Below are positions 28,408 through 37,311 of a DNA stretch of 64,000 bases, one piece after another (position 1 is the first letter of the stretch; each line of letters starts with the position of its first letter). A model generated the notes under the pieces. That model was not told the origin of the DNA. It was given only the letters and a program-made list of their open reading frames with translations, and made no database searches. The DNA comes from Novosphingobium sp. (GTDB lineage Bacteria > Pseudomonadota > Alphaproteobacteria > Sphingomonadales > Sphingomonadaceae): positions 1-64,000 of the forward strand of contig NZ_JAIXZS010000026.1 of the NCBI RefSeq assembly GCF_027489515.1, given 5' to 3'. The translations under genes were made by a program, and so were the position numbers.

Positions 28408-28604
28408 TATCCGACGAGTTGCCGCACATGTCCGACCGGCTGCGAGGTGGGATGCACTGAATCGCTTGTTTTTGTCGTTCAACCCTGTACGTATTGCAAC
28501 GCAGCATTCCTACCGATATCGAGGAATCTGTTCAAAAGAACTTTGTCGTCCGGGTCGCACAACCGGAGCGCTGATTTCTAGCGGTTCATGAGGGTGCATT
28601 TAAC

Positions 28605-30038
28605 ATGACGACGTTGCAACGAGACAGGGAAACCGTCACGTCGCCGAATGGCGCGGGGGGCGAAGCGCCTGCGGGCGCCAAGCGGCAGCTGCGTCTTCCT
28701 CTTGCACCCTCGCTCGAGAAGCGGCGGCTTCAGGCTTATCTGCTGCTTATGCTGATTGATGGCCTCGTGATCGTCGGGGCATCACTGCTCGTCAGCCTGC
28801 TTTATCTGGGCAATGCGTCCGATCCGCAGACCCTGCAGCAGATTAATCTGTATGTCCCCCTTTACTGGGGTGCAGCGCTCATGCTGCGGGCATATTCGAT
28901 CCAGGCTCTGACTTCGCTGCGATACAGCCAGTCACGTTCGATGCTGGCGATGGCCAGTGCGCTGACGCTGATGATCTTCGTCGCCTTCTTCACCAAGTCG
29001 AGCGAGCATTTTTCTCGCGTTTCGACGGTAACCATCCTCGTTGTCGTCGCTGCCGGCTTGGCCTGGGCCAGAGCTGTCACTCAGCCGATCATCCGTTCGG
29101 GCTGTGGACCAACCGCGCAGAATGTGCTGGTCATCGATGACGGTGGAAGCCCGGTGCGCGTTCCGCATGCATGGCATATCGATACGCGCGAGCATCGGCT
29201 TCGCCCTGATCGCAACGACCCACATATGCTCGATCGCCTCGGCATGTTCATGACGAACATGGACCGGGTGATCGTGACCTGTCCGCCAGCGCGTCGCAAG
29301 GACTGGGCGCTTGTCTTCAAGGGCTCGAACATCTGCGGCGAGATTGTTGATCCCGAAGTGCAGGAACTCGGTGTGCTTGGCGCGGGCCGCGGGTTCGGAT
29401 TTGGATCGCTGGTTGTGTCGGTGGGGCCCCTTGGTCTCAGGGCAAGGGCGGTCAAGCGCGCGATAGACGTCCTCATTGCCGGCTGCGCCACATTGGCACT
29501 CGCTCCGCTGTTATCGGTCGTTGCCCTGCTGATCTGGCTCGAGGATCGCGGTCCGGTGTTTTTCCTCCAGCAGCGTCAGGGGCGGAACAACCGGCTGTTC
29601 TGGATCTACAAGTTCCGTTCGATGCGGGTCGAGAAGCTCGACGCCAGCGGTGCGCGTTCCGCCAGCCGCGACGATGACCGCATTACCCGGATCGGTCGTT
29701 TCATTCGCAAGACGAGCATCGACGAGTTGCCGCAGCTCCTGAATGTGCTGCGCGGCGACATGAGCATTGTTGGCCCGCGGCCCCATGCGATTGGCTCTCT
29801 GGCTGGTCAGAAACGGTTCTGGGAAGTCGATTCGCGCTACCTGCTGCGCCATTCGCTCAAGCCCGGTCTCACCGGTCTTGCGCAGATCCGCGGGCTGCGC
29901 GGAGCGACCGACTCGGAAGAGGATTTGAGCAGTCGGCTCCAGGCAGACCTTGAGTATCTCGATGGCTGGAATGCCATTCGCGATATCAGGATCATTTTTG
30001 CGACATTTGCGGTTCTTGTTCACGACCGCGCGTTTTGA
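28605..30038 (+). CDS. Polyisoprenyl-phosphate sugar-1-phosphate transferase (EPS initiation)
   Basis: A 477-residue membrane enzyme that starts polysaccharide repeat assembly by transferring a sugar-1-phosphate to undecaprenyl phosphate. The N-terminal half has four hydrophobic segments (about residues 45-155); a fifth membrane segment near 285-310 precedes the catalytic bacterial sugar transferase domain. Catalytic motifs are intact: [29 protein letters not shown] and [12 protein letters not shown]. Architecture resembles WbaP/GumD/PssY-type enzymes; specificity for glucose, galactose or another sugar cannot be told. First gene of the polysaccharide locus, after a 197-bp gap that probably holds its promoter; GAGGGTG is the likely ribosome-binding site. 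Confidence 0.9.
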   Translation: MTTLQRDRETVTSPNGAGGEAPAGAKRQLRLPLAPSLEKRRLQAYLLLMLIDGLVIVGASLLVSLLYLGNASDPQTLQQINLYVPLYWGAALMLRAYSIQALTSLRYSQSRSMLAMASALTLMIFVAFFTKSSEHFSRVSTVTILVVVAAGLAWARAVTQPIIRSGCGPTAQNVLVIDDGGSPVRVPHAWHIDTREHRLRPDRNDPHMLDRLGMFMTNMDRVIVTCPPARRKDWALVFKGSNICGEIVDPEVQELGVLGAGRGFGFGSLVVSVGPLGLRARAVKRAIDVLIAGCATLALAPLLSVVALLIWLEDRGPVFFLQQRQGRNNRLFWIYKFRSMRVEKLDASGARSASRDDDRITRIGRFIRKTSIDELPQLLNVLRGDMSIVGPRPHAIGSLAGQKRFWEVDSRYLLRHSLKPGLTGLAQIRGLRGATDSEEDLSSRLQADLEYLDGWNAIRDIRIIFATFAVLVHDRAF

Positions 30039-30071
30039 AGATGAGCCGTTGGATTGCTGCGACAGAGCGAT

Positions 30072-30192
30072 TGCACATGCGAATTTGGTTGAACGTGGGA
30101 ATCGATGTGTCTCAACCTAAATCACTTTTTGTGCTTCGCATGTGCAGCATTAAGTTACTCGCGACGCAACATTCGGGTTGAACGAATCGCGA
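30072..30192 (+). promoter_or_regulatory. Structured leader with alternative pairing
   Basis: The 199-bp gap before the small exported protein is AT-richer than its surroundings and folds well by eye. Stem 1 is TGCACATGCGAA (30072-30083) with TTCGCATGTGCA (30135-30146), 12 perfect pairs. Inside it GGTTGA (30087-30092) can pair with TCAACC (30112-30117). A second hairpin follows: TCGCG/CGCGA (30159-30163, 30188-30192) and ATTCG/CGAAT (30171-30175, 30183-30187) with a GGTTGAA loop. The GGTTGAACG of the first stem is repeated exactly at 30176-30184, so TCAACC has two possible partners. Could be a switch-like leader, a small RNA or simply the end of the upstream message. Confidence 0.45.
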
Positions 30193-30237
30193 AAGCCTAC
30201 TAAGTGTTTTCCTGTAGAGTTAATGGAGTGTGGGACG

Positions 30238-30510
30238 ATGAGCATGTTCAAGATCGCTATGGCCGGTGCCGCTACGCTTGGCGTGGTTTTCGCCAGCACG
30301 GCTGCCAACGCGGAAACGATCCGCGCCGGCGCTGCAACCCCGGGCGTTGTCTCGGTGAAGAAGACCAAGGTCATCCGCACGGCTGCTCCGGCATCGCGCG
30401 AATCGCGTGAGGTCACTGGCACCGATATTGGTATCGGCGTGCTCGCTGCCGGTGCATTTGGTTTCGGCCTCTATGAAGCCACCAAGTCGGGCGACAGCAA
30501 CGGCGGCTGA
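30238..30510 (+). CDS. Small exported protein of unknown function
   Basis: A 90-residue protein with a clear signal peptide (MSMFKIAMAGAATLG, cleavage after ANA near residue 23). The mature part is short and basic at first (SVKKTKVIRTAAP), then has a Gly/Ala-rich, probably membrane-inserting stretch (IGIGVLAAGAFGFGLYEA) and a Gly-rich tail. No family recognised. GGAG at the end of the leader supports the ATG at 30238. It is flanked by a structured leader and its own terminator, so it appears to be an independent, possibly highly expressed unit inside the polysaccharide locus. Confidence 0.75.
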   Translation: MSMFKIAMAGAATLGVVFASTAANAETIRAGAATPGVVSVKKTKVIRTAAPASRESREVTGTDIGIGVLAAGAFGFGLYEATKSGDSNGG

Positions 30511-30535
30511 TTGCCAGATATTTGATGAGTACGTG

Positions 30536-30568
30536 AAGGGCTCGCAATTCGCATTGCGGGCCCTTTTC
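30536..30568 (+). terminator. Rho-independent terminator of the small exported protein
   Basis: A 13-bp stem with one G-T wobble, AAGGGCTCGCAAT (30536-30548) with ATTGCGGGCCCTT (30553-30565), TCGC loop and a short TTC tail, 25 bp after the stop codon. Confidence 0.75.
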
Positions 30569-30683
30569 GTAAGTACGCGACGCGTTTTTCGACTCTGAAC
30601 AAATCGTGGCGGCAAGCAATCGGGATTTCCCTTGAACGCTTACCGTGCGTGGTTTGCTCAAGGTCTACAAGGGAGGCACAGGC

Positions 30684-32132
30684 ATGGCGGGGGCGTACGC
30701 AACAGCTGCTGCAGACGATTCGCGCACAAGCGAGAGACGCGCTTCGTCGGGCCGCACTGCTGATGCCCTTCCCCCGCCAAACACTAAGCCTCTGCCGGGA
30801 ACCATGTTGTGCATGGCTCTGGTGGGCCTGGCGATTGCGCTCGGCGGCGGCGGAACGGTGAACCCCCGGACTGAAATGGTCCTGCAGGTTCTGACAGCGC
30901 TGATCATGATACCGCTAGTCGCTTCGACCGAATGGCAACGTGGACTTGGATCAGTCCAGCGCCCCGCCTGGCTACTCGCGGCGCTTGTACTGCTCATGCC
31001 GGTACTGCATCTGGTGCCGCTTCCGCCGGCGCTGTGGCAGAAGCTGCCCGGCCGGGCGATCGAAGTGCAGTCGCTCGCACTGATCGGTGCAGATCAGTCG
31101 TGGATGCCGCTCACGATGGCACCGGCACGGACATTTGCTTCGCTGCTGGCGATCATCTGTCCTGTCTTGTTGATGTTGCAGGTATCGCGGCTCTCGCTGC
31201 GGGGTCGCAATTGGCTCTTTGCGGTCATCGTCATCGGCGGGTTCATCTCGCTCGCACTCGGCGTGCTGCAGCTCTCCCATACCGGTGGATTTGACTGGTC
31301 GCTCTACAGCGAGTTCAGCGCGGGGACGCTGGTAGGCTTCCAGGCCAACCGTAACGCGGAGTCCGATTTCCTGCTCATCGCGCTTTTGGCCATGGGCGCG
31401 CTCGCGACAAACAGACTTAGCGACGGTCGTCATCATGCACTCACCTGGGCGGGGCTGTTCCTCGGCTCCATGTCAATCATGGTCGGTCTGTTCATGACCG
31501 GATCGCGTACCGGTATCAGCCTCGCTGCTCCGGCACTCCTGTTCTTCGCTGCCATCCTCTGGCCGCGCCTGCGCTTGCGGCGCATTTCAACATTCTGGTT
31601 TGGCGGAGGTGCGGCGGCTCTGGTTCTTGGCGGTGCCTTGTTGCTGCAAGCCCAATCCATGCAGAAAGTTCTCGCGCGTTTCTGGCTGACCAAAGAGGCA
31701 CGCTGGGATCTCTGGGCCGACACCTGGTACGCCATGGGACAGGTCTGGCCGTTCGGCAGCGGCATCGGAACAATCGTCCCGATGCTTGAAGCTGCGGAAC
31801 GGCTCGAGGTGGTGGATCAGACCCGTCCAGTGCGCGCGCACAACGACTGGCTCGAATGGCTTCTGGAAGCCGGTTTGCCTGGGGTCTTCGTGCTCGGTGC
31901 GATTTTGCTCGTGGTCGGCTACCTGATCGTGCGCGCAATCATGATGGCGAACCGATCGGACACGGCTGCAGCAAGACGAGCCCAGATCCTCTTCAGCTGC
32001 GGCGTTCTCACGATCGAAGCACTCCATTCCATTGTCGATTATCCGATGCGCAGCATGTCGCTGGCGATGCTTACCGCACTTGCGGTAGCCCTCCTCATGG
32101 AGCCTGCTGCACCGCAGCGTAATCGGCAGTGA
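30684..32132 (+). CDS. O-antigen ligase/polymerase family membrane protein
   Basis: A 482-residue polytopic protein of the Wzy_C/O-antigen-ligase (PF04932) type with about eleven hydrophobic segments. A large loop precedes the C-terminal membrane helices, and the conserved segment NRNAESDFLLIALLAMG followed by MTGSRTGI is typical of the family. Such proteins either polymerise repeat units in the periplasm or transfer glycan. The start at 30684 is chosen because GGGAGG (30671-30676) is seven bases upstream; the longer frame from 30645 lacks this. Together with the second polymerase-like gene at 46.5 kb, this locus has two candidates for Wzy. Confidence 0.82.
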   Translation: MAGAYATAAADDSRTSERRASSGRTADALPPPNTKPLPGTMLCMALVGLAIALGGGGTVNPRTEMVLQVLTALIMIPLVASTEWQRGLGSVQRPAWLLAALVLLMPVLHLVPLPPALWQKLPGRAIEVQSLALIGADQSWMPLTMAPARTFASLLAIICPVLLMLQVSRLSLRGRNWLFAVIVIGGFISLALGVLQLSHTGGFDWSLYSEFSAGTLVGFQANRNAESDFLLIALLAMGALATNRLSDGRHHALTWAGLFLGSMSIMVGLFMTGSRTGISLAAPALLFFAAILWPRLRLRRISTFWFGGGAAALVLGGALLLQAQSMQKVLARFWLTKEARWDLWADTWYAMGQVWPFGSGIGTIVPMLEAAERLEVVDQTRPVRAHNDWLEWLLEAGLPGVFVLGAILLVVGYLIVRAIMMANRSDTAAARRAQILFSCGVLTIEALHSIVDYPMRSMSLAMLTALAVALLMEPAAPQRNRQ

Positions 32133-32141
32133 CTTATTGAA

Positions 32142-32179
32142 TCTATGGGCGCCCATGCAATGTTGCACTGGGCCATAGA
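32142..32179 (+). promoter_or_regulatory. Hairpin ahead of the Wza-like gene
   Basis: Nested pairing TCTATGG (32142-32148) with CCATAGA (32173-32179), CCCA (32152-32155) with TGGG (32169-32172) and TGCA (32156-32159) with TGCA (32164-32167), loop ATGT. About 15 pairs with two small bulges, in the 101-bp gap between the polymerase and exporter genes. No T-tract, so it may control message stability or partial termination within the operon. Confidence 0.4.
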
Positions 32180-32233
32180 AGCTGGCATCGTTCATTTTGG
32201 CAGGCACGTTTTCCCCAAGGGGCATTGATTACA

Positions 32234-32926
32234 GTGAAGAAATCCTCGGCCACTCTTCTGCTGCTCGCCTCTGCGAGCCTCGCTGCATGTTCTTCGCACC
32301 TCTACAGTGCACTTCCATCGCGAGATGCTGCCTATTCCATCATCCCGCCGATCGACAAGGCAGTGACGCCAGCCGAGTATTTGATCGCGCCAGGTGACAT
32401 CATTTCCCTGTCGGTTTTCGGCGAGCCCGATCTCAACATCGAGAAACTGCCTGTGGACGACGCGGGCTTTATCCAGGTCCCGCTGGTCGGTGCTGTCAAG
32501 ATCTCGACACTAACCCCGGCACAGGCATCCACGCTGATTGCAACTAAGCTCGGCGCGCGCTTCCTCCGCAATCCCGACGTTACACTCAACGTGATCGAGC
32601 AGACCGGTCAGATTGTTACGGTGGAAGGCCAGGTCATGAAGGCCGGCGCTTATCCGGTCGACAACCAGACAACACTTCTCGGTGCCATCGCGCTTGCGCA
32701 GAGCCCAACGCGGATTGCCAAGCTTGACGAAGTGGTGGTGTTCCGGACGATCAACAACCAGCGCTTGGCTGCCCGTTTCGATCTCGGCAGGATCCGTGCA
32801 GGGCAAGACCCCGATCCTCAGATCCTGGGCGGCGATGTGGTTGTCGTAGGCTTCTCGCAGGCAAAGTCGATCTATCGAGACGTCCTGCAGGCAGCTCCCC
32901 TCTTCAACGTTTTCACTCGTTTCTAA
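32234..32926 (+). CDS. Polysaccharide export lipoprotein, Wza/GumB-like (short)
   Basis: A 230-residue outer-membrane polysaccharide export protein (PF02563 plus one SLBB-like domain). Signal with lipobox near residues 15-19 (SLAAC). The export motif APGDIISLSVFGEPDLNIEKL is near residue 55 and the SLBB-type VEGQVMKAGAYPV near 135. It lacks the long C-terminal barrel-forming part of Escherichia coli Wza (about 379 residues), resembling GumB-type short forms. GTG at 32234 is preferred because AAGGGG is 11 bases upstream and the basic start KKSS then heads the signal; the TTG at 32225 sits too close to it. Confidence 0.87.
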   Translation: MKKSSATLLLLASASLAACSSHLYSALPSRDAAYSIIPPIDKAVTPAEYLIAPGDIISLSVFGEPDLNIEKLPVDDAGFIQVPLVGAVKISTLTPAQASTLIATKLGARFLRNPDVTLNVIEQTGQIVTVEGQVMKAGAYPVDNQTTLLGAIALAQSPTRIAKLDEVVVFRTINNQRLAARFDLGRIRAGQDPDPQILGGDVVVVGFSQAKSIYRDVLQAAPLFNVFTRF

Positions 32927-32939
32927 CGGCGGCGGTATC

Positions 32940-35189
32940 GTGCAGCAGATCACCACAGTTCCCGGCACAGCCGACCAGACCCCCATCACCGAACAAGCGG
33001 CCACGAACGGCGGCTACTACAGCTATGGCGACAACGATCCCTATCTGGACGGCGAACCGTCGTTCGATATTCGCGCCATCATCGCAACGGTTCGGGCCAA
33101 TCTCGTCATCATCAGCGTGATCGTGGCGGCTACGCTGGTTCTGGCGGTCATCGTGACGATGCTGCAAACGCCGCGGTATACCGCCGAAACGACGCTTCAG
33201 ATCAACGATCAGTCTGCGCAGGTCTTCGGCAAGCAGGACGACACGATGCAGGATCCAGTCGTTGCGGCGACGGACACTGAGCGGTTCCTGCAGACGCAAG
33301 TCGAGATTCTCAAGAGCCGGGCGCTTTCCGAACGCGTTGCGCAAAAGCTGCGGCTGGTCGGCAATGCGAAGTTCTACGATGCAATGGGCGTCCGCCAGCC
33401 ACCGGCCAATCTGACGCGGGCAGAGCTTGAGGATATGACGATCCGCATGATTGAAAGTGCGCGCGACGTTGACCTTCCGCGCAACACTCGCCTTGCGACA
33501 GTCAGCTTCGTCAGCACGCAGCCAGAACTTGCTGCGAAGATCGCAAATTCCTTCGCATCGGAATTCATCCAGACCAATCTTCAGCGCCGGTTCGACAGCT
33601 CCGCTTATGCGCGTGAGTTCATTTCCGGTCAGCTTGCGGAAGCACGCGCCAAGCTTGAACGGTCGGAGCGTGAGCTCAACGCCTACGCACGTGAAGCTGG
33701 CCTTATCCGCGATCGCGATGCGAGTGACGGCGGGTCGCGTCAGGGCGGAAAAGTCGGCAGTTCGGTGACGACAACCAGCCTGCTCGAAATCAACTCGGCC
33801 GCTAACCAGGCGCAGGCCACCAGAATCGCCGCAGAAGGACGTTGGCGCCTGATCTCGGTCGGCAACGCCCTTAATTCACCCGATGTGCTCGCCAATCCGG
33901 CGATTTCGCAATTGCTGGCCGAACGCGCACGCCAGATGGCCGAGCTTGAAAAACAGCGCGCTAATCACCTCGAAGATTATCCAGCGGTGCAGCAGCTCAA
34001 GGCGCAAGTCGGCGTGATCGATGCGCAGATTCAAAACGTTGCCCGCAGCATTCGCGCTTCGGTCAAGCAGCAATACGATGCCGCAGTCGAAGCGGAAAAG
34101 AGTCTCAAGCAGCAGGTTGCCGAGCTCAAGGGCTCCTCGCTCGCCGAGCAGGATCAGTTGGTCCAGTACCGCTTGCTGGAACGCGAAGCGGATACCAACC
34201 GTACCGTCTACGAGGGTCTGCTGCAGCGCTTCAAGGAATTGAACGCGGCAGCCGGCATCAGCGCCAGCAATATTTCCATCATCGATACGGCGGTACCGCC
34301 GATCCGTCCGAGCTCGCCGAACCTTTTCCGCAACCTGCTGCTGGCGCTTATCGTCGGGTTCGGCACTGCGGCTGGCTTCATCTACCTGCGCACCCTGCTC
34401 GATGACTCAGTCCGGGTCCCCGAGGATGTCGAAGGCAAGCTCCAGATGCCGCTGCTCGGGGTGATCCCTTATGCTCAGGATCTCGATATCGCTGTGGCGA
34501 TGGAGGATCCCAAGTCTGCGATCAGCGAGGGGTACAACTCGCTGCGAAGCGCATTGCTCTACTCGACCCCGAAAGGCTTGCCAAAGACCATGCTGGTCAC
34601 GAGCTCTCAGCCTTCGGAAGGCAAGTCAACCACAAGCCTTGCGATTGCCAGAGGCATTGCCAAGCTTGGACAGAGCGTGGTCCTGCTCGACGGCGACCTG
34701 CGGCGTCCGGCATTGCACCGTGCCATTCCGATGCTGAACGCCGAGAACAGCGTTGGGGTTACAAGCATTCTGACGGCCCAAAGTTCGGTCGAGGACGCCC
34801 TGCGCAGTACCGACATCGAGCATCTCAAGGTCATCACGTCGGGTCCGATCCCGCCAAGCCCGACCGAACTGCTGAGCTCGAACCGGATGCATCAGCTCAT
34901 CGAGGAACTCTCGGCGCAGTTCGATCTGGTCATGCTCGACAGCCCCCCGATCCTCGGCCTTGCGGACGCCCCGCTGATGGCCGCGCTAGTCGACGGAGTT
35001 GTGATCGTGATCCAGTCGGATCGCAGCCGTCGTGGTTCTCTCAAGGCTTCGCTCCGCCGCCTGCGCAACATGCGGACAAACGTACTTGGCGGCGTGCTGA
35101 CGAAGTTCGACCCCAACGACGCGAGCAATCGCTATTCAGAGTACTACGGCTACAACTACTACCAGTACAGCAACTCCGCAGCGAACTAG
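32940..35189 (+). CDS. Polysaccharide co-polymerase with tyrosine autokinase domain, Wzc-like
   Basis: A 749-residue inner-membrane protein combining a Wzz-type chain-length domain and a BY-kinase domain. First membrane helix near residues 54-76, second near 462-480, with coiled-coil-rich periplasmic region between. The kinase has Walker A (PSEGKSTTS, about 557-565), Walker A' (LLDGDLRRP, about 582-590) and Walker B (LVMLDSPP, about 663-670). The tail has seven tyrosines (732, 735, 736, 738, 740, 741, 743), the usual autophosphorylation cluster. GTG start at 32940, 13 bp after the exporter gene. It would control chain length and export of the polymer with the Wza-like protein. Confidence 0.93.
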   Translation: MQQITTVPGTADQTPITEQAATNGGYYSYGDNDPYLDGEPSFDIRAIIATVRANLVIISVIVAATLVLAVIVTMLQTPRYTAETTLQINDQSAQVFGKQDDTMQDPVVAATDTERFLQTQVEILKSRALSERVAQKLRLVGNAKFYDAMGVRQPPANLTRAELEDMTIRMIESARDVDLPRNTRLATVSFVSTQPELAAKIANSFASEFIQTNLQRRFDSSAYAREFISGQLAEARAKLERSERELNAYAREAGLIRDRDASDGGSRQGGKVGSSVTTTSLLEINSAANQAQATRIAAEGRWRLISVGNALNSPDVLANPAISQLLAERARQMAELEKQRANHLEDYPAVQQLKAQVGVIDAQIQNVARSIRASVKQQYDAAVEAEKSLKQQVAELKGSSLAEQDQLVQYRLLEREADTNRTVYEGLLQRFKELNAAAGISASNISIIDTAVPPIRPSSPNLFRNLLLALIVGFGTAAGFIYLRTLLDDSVRVPEDVEGKLQMPLLGVIPYAQDLDIAVAMEDPKSAISEGYNSLRSALLYSTPKGLPKTMLVTSSQPSEGKSTTSLAIARGIAKLGQSVVLLDGDLRRPALHRAIPMLNAENSVGVTSILTAQSSVEDALRSTDIEHLKVITSGPIPPSPTELLSSNRMHQLIEELSAQFDLVMLDSPPILGLADAPLMAALVDGVVIVIQSDRSRRGSLKASLRRLRNMRTNVLGGVLTKFDPNDASNRYSEYYGYNYYQYSNSAAN

Positions 35190-35192
35190 GCC

Positions 35193-36398
35193 ATGGCGGA
35201 GGAAGCGGCACCAGGTCTGTTCGTCCAGGCGCGCGGAGCAGTTGCGGTCTTCGGACTGCTCGTGCTGGCGGCAGCGGCGTTGCTCAGTGGTTCCGACAGA
35301 CAAAGCAAGGACTTCCCGAACTCCCCGAGCTTTGTCGGTTGGCCATACGATACAGGCGCAGCAAGGGCGAAGGCTGCCAACGCCTTCGTTCGCAGTGGGC
35401 CAGCAAGTGCGATCGCCCTTGCCCGCCGCTCGATCCTCTCAGACCCTATCTCGGCGCAGGCCGTTTCGCTGCTTGGCCGATCAGAACTTTACGCCCAGCA
35501 CCTTCCCGAGGCCCAGAAAGCATTCGTGGTATCCGGCCAACTGGGCTGGCGCGACCCGATGACGCAAATCTACTGGCTCGATCAGGCATTGCAGGGCAGC
35601 GACTACAAGGTCGCCGCTGAGCGGCTCGATGCCCTTCTGCGCCAATCCCCGGATGACGAGAACCGGGACCGGTTCATCGCGGTCATGGCATCGACGCCAG
35701 AGGGCCGTGCCGCCATGGCAACGCGGCTCAAGCTCGCACCGCAATGGGCACGTGTCATGGTGATCAACATCGCTGATCTTCCTGACGACCAGTTGCGGCA
35801 ACGCGTCGATCTGATGCTGCGGACCGGTTCCGGCGTGTGGGACTGTCCCGCGACCCAGCTGTTTGCCCAGAAGCTCATCAACCAGGGCCTCCTGGGTGAA
35901 GCGCAATCGGTGTGGCGCCTGAACTGCGGTTCCTCGGACGCGCTCGTTTATGACGGCCGCTTCGAGCATTTCGATACGCTGAAGGCGACCTTCGGGTTCG
36001 ATTGGCAAGTTTCGAACCGCGGCGATGCCGAGATCGCGATGGTCGACGAGGGAACCCCCGATCGCAGTCTCGCCCTCGAGGTCACGGCGACCGTCACGCT
36101 CCCGATTGTTCGGCAACTTTTGGTGCTGAAACCGGGACGGTATCGGCTGACCTGGCGTACGCCGGGAACCGATCCTGCGCTGGCGCAGGCGTTGCAGGTT
36201 TCGCTTGGCTGCCAGAGCGACCTGAGCCGCGCCGCCCGCGGTATCGCAAGCGCGGCGAAGCCGGGATCATGGAGCCAGGACTTCACCGTCGATGGGGAAT
36301 GCCCCGCGCAGCAACTGGTTTTCTGGCTTGCCCCGCATGCTCGTGTCCGTCTTGGCGATGTGGCGCTAAGTCCAATCGGCGGGGCCTCAGACGATTAG
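35193..36398 (+). CDS. TPR-like membrane-anchored protein of the polysaccharide locus
   Basis: A 401-residue protein with one N-terminal membrane helix (about residues 14-33) and a helical-repeat-like region up to about residue 240 (AFVRSGPASAIALARRSIL, LYAQHLPEAQKAFVV), then a beta-rich C-terminal part with a likely jelly-roll character (KPGRYRLTWRTPGTDPALA). I recognise no enzyme motif. Starts 3 bp after the kinase gene, so certainly co-transcribed. It may scaffold the periplasmic assembly machinery. Confidence 0.7.
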   Translation: MAEEAAPGLFVQARGAVAVFGLLVLAAAALLSGSDRQSKDFPNSPSFVGWPYDTGAARAKAANAFVRSGPASAIALARRSILSDPISAQAVSLLGRSELYAQHLPEAQKAFVVSGQLGWRDPMTQIYWLDQALQGSDYKVAAERLDALLRQSPDDENRDRFIAVMASTPEGRAAMATRLKLAPQWARVMVINIADLPDDQLRQRVDLMLRTGSGVWDCPATQLFAQKLINQGLLGEAQSVWRLNCGSSDALVYDGRFEHFDTLKATFGFDWQVSNRGDAEIAMVDEGTPDRSLALEVTATVTLPIVRQLLVLKPGRYRLTWRTPGTDPALAQALQVSLGCQSDLSRAARGIASAAKPGSWSQDFTVDGECPAQQLVFWLAPHARVRLGDVALSPIGGASDD

Positions 36399-36942
36399 AA
36401 CTTGCGGTTGTGATGCCCCGCCATCGCAGGCGGTCGTTTGGCGGATGACTGGTCTGTGGTGCAGAATTCGGGCCGTTTTTGGCCGGAAATCCTCGCCGGT
36501 CCGTTGACATGAGCGCTCCCTCGGGTCCGGTGCTGAATCTTCCGGGTCTGATCACTGGGTAAGCCCTCACCACGCAGTTGTACTTGATAGCCTTTATGGC
36601 AGCCCTTCGGCGCAGCCTGTAGTCTTGCCGTGCAGGACAGGACGCGATCGGCCTTGGTCGACCGGCGAGCGTCGCCTGAGCAGCCACGAAGCCAGACAAG
36701 CGGCGACTATCGGCACCTCCCACACATGTTCGGGCGCCCCGCAAGCGCGCCTCGGCAACGCCCAGTTCCATCGGCAAACTAACCTATTTGGTTTTTACAT
36801 TGACTTGTTGGAACGTATATGGAACATAGACCAAATGGGCGGACATCCCGATCCCTCACCGGTCTGATCCATCGTTGGCACTTGCCTGCCGATCCACCGC
36901 ACGCCTGGGGATCGCCGGAAATACTCATGCCAGGAGCATGTC
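36399..36942. other. 544-bp gap, mostly featureless, with an AT-rich end
   Basis: No gene is supported on either strand; the minus frame at 36283-36777 has no recognisable domain and the plus frames are short. The last 160 bp are AT-richer and contain a LexA-type site and a possible promoter. The gap separates the export genes from a two-gene cassette of phage-like character and may be the edge of an acquired segment. Confidence 0.5.
36811..36825. promoter_or_regulatory. Candidate alphaproteobacterial LexA box
   Basis: The sequence GAAC-GTATATG-GAAC is an exact match to the alphaproteobacterial LexA operator (GTTC-N7-GTTC read on the minus strand). It sits inside a possible plus-strand promoter, TTGACT at 36800-36805 with AACATA at 36823-36828 (17-bp spacing), 117 bp upstream of the phage-like cassette. 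A random match in 64 kb is not negligible, so this is a candidate. Confidence 0.45.
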
Positions 36943-37308
36943 ATGCCAGATTACACCTACACCACCGTCGGCAATCGCCAAAAGCGTCTGGTCGATATGG
37001 GAGACGAGACCTTCGCGGAAGTGACCGCCTTGCCGATCGTTCTACCCGTCAACTGGGCACCGGCGGTGGCATTCAACGCCCGGGTCTATCCCGACGTCGA
37101 GATCCAGATCATCGGCACACCGACGACGGCCTACATCTTTCAGGACAGCTTCGACGGAGCGGCGTTCAACGATTGCCTCGCCATCGACATGACCGGCCAG
37201 TCGTTCAGCACGATCGTAGCGGCGGGACGTTACCGCCTGCCGGGCAATTGCTTCCTGCGTGCCCGCCAGGGCGCAGGTGCGACCCTCATGATCCGGGCGG
37301 GGAGCTGA
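36943..37308 (+). CDS. Small beta-rich protein, phage-fibre-like
   Basis: A 121-residue protein without signal peptide, predicted to be mostly beta strand (NARVYPDVEIQIIGTPTTAYIF, GRYRLPGNCFLRARQGAGA). The style, ending in a G-x-Y-R-L-P-G-x-C-F-L-R type strand, resembles small head- or fibre-associated proteins of phages, but I cannot name a family. AGGAG (36932-36936) six bases before the ATG supports the start. It is followed in the same frame by the pectate-lyase-like gene, whose ribosome-binding site overlaps its end. Confidence 0.6.
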   Translation: MPDYTYTTVGNRQKRLVDMGDETFAEVTALPIVLPVNWAPAVAFNARVYPDVEIQIIGTPTTAYIFQDSFDGAAFNDCLAIDMTGQSFSTIVAAGRYRLPGNCFLRARQGAGATLMIRAGS

Positions 37309-37311
37309 ACC

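Noticed and set aside
28530..28541. GTTCAAAAGAAC near the sugar-transferase promoter as an SOS box
   Set aside because: It is GTTC-N4-GAAC, the inverse orientation of the Gram-positive box and not the alphaproteobacterial GTTC-N7-GTTC.
36283..36777. Minus-strand frame next to the LexA-type site as a damage-inducible mutagenesis gene (imuA/imuB-like)
   Set aside because: I compared its reading with ImuA/ImuB starts in all three frames and saw no convincing similarity; it overlaps the end of the TPR gene.
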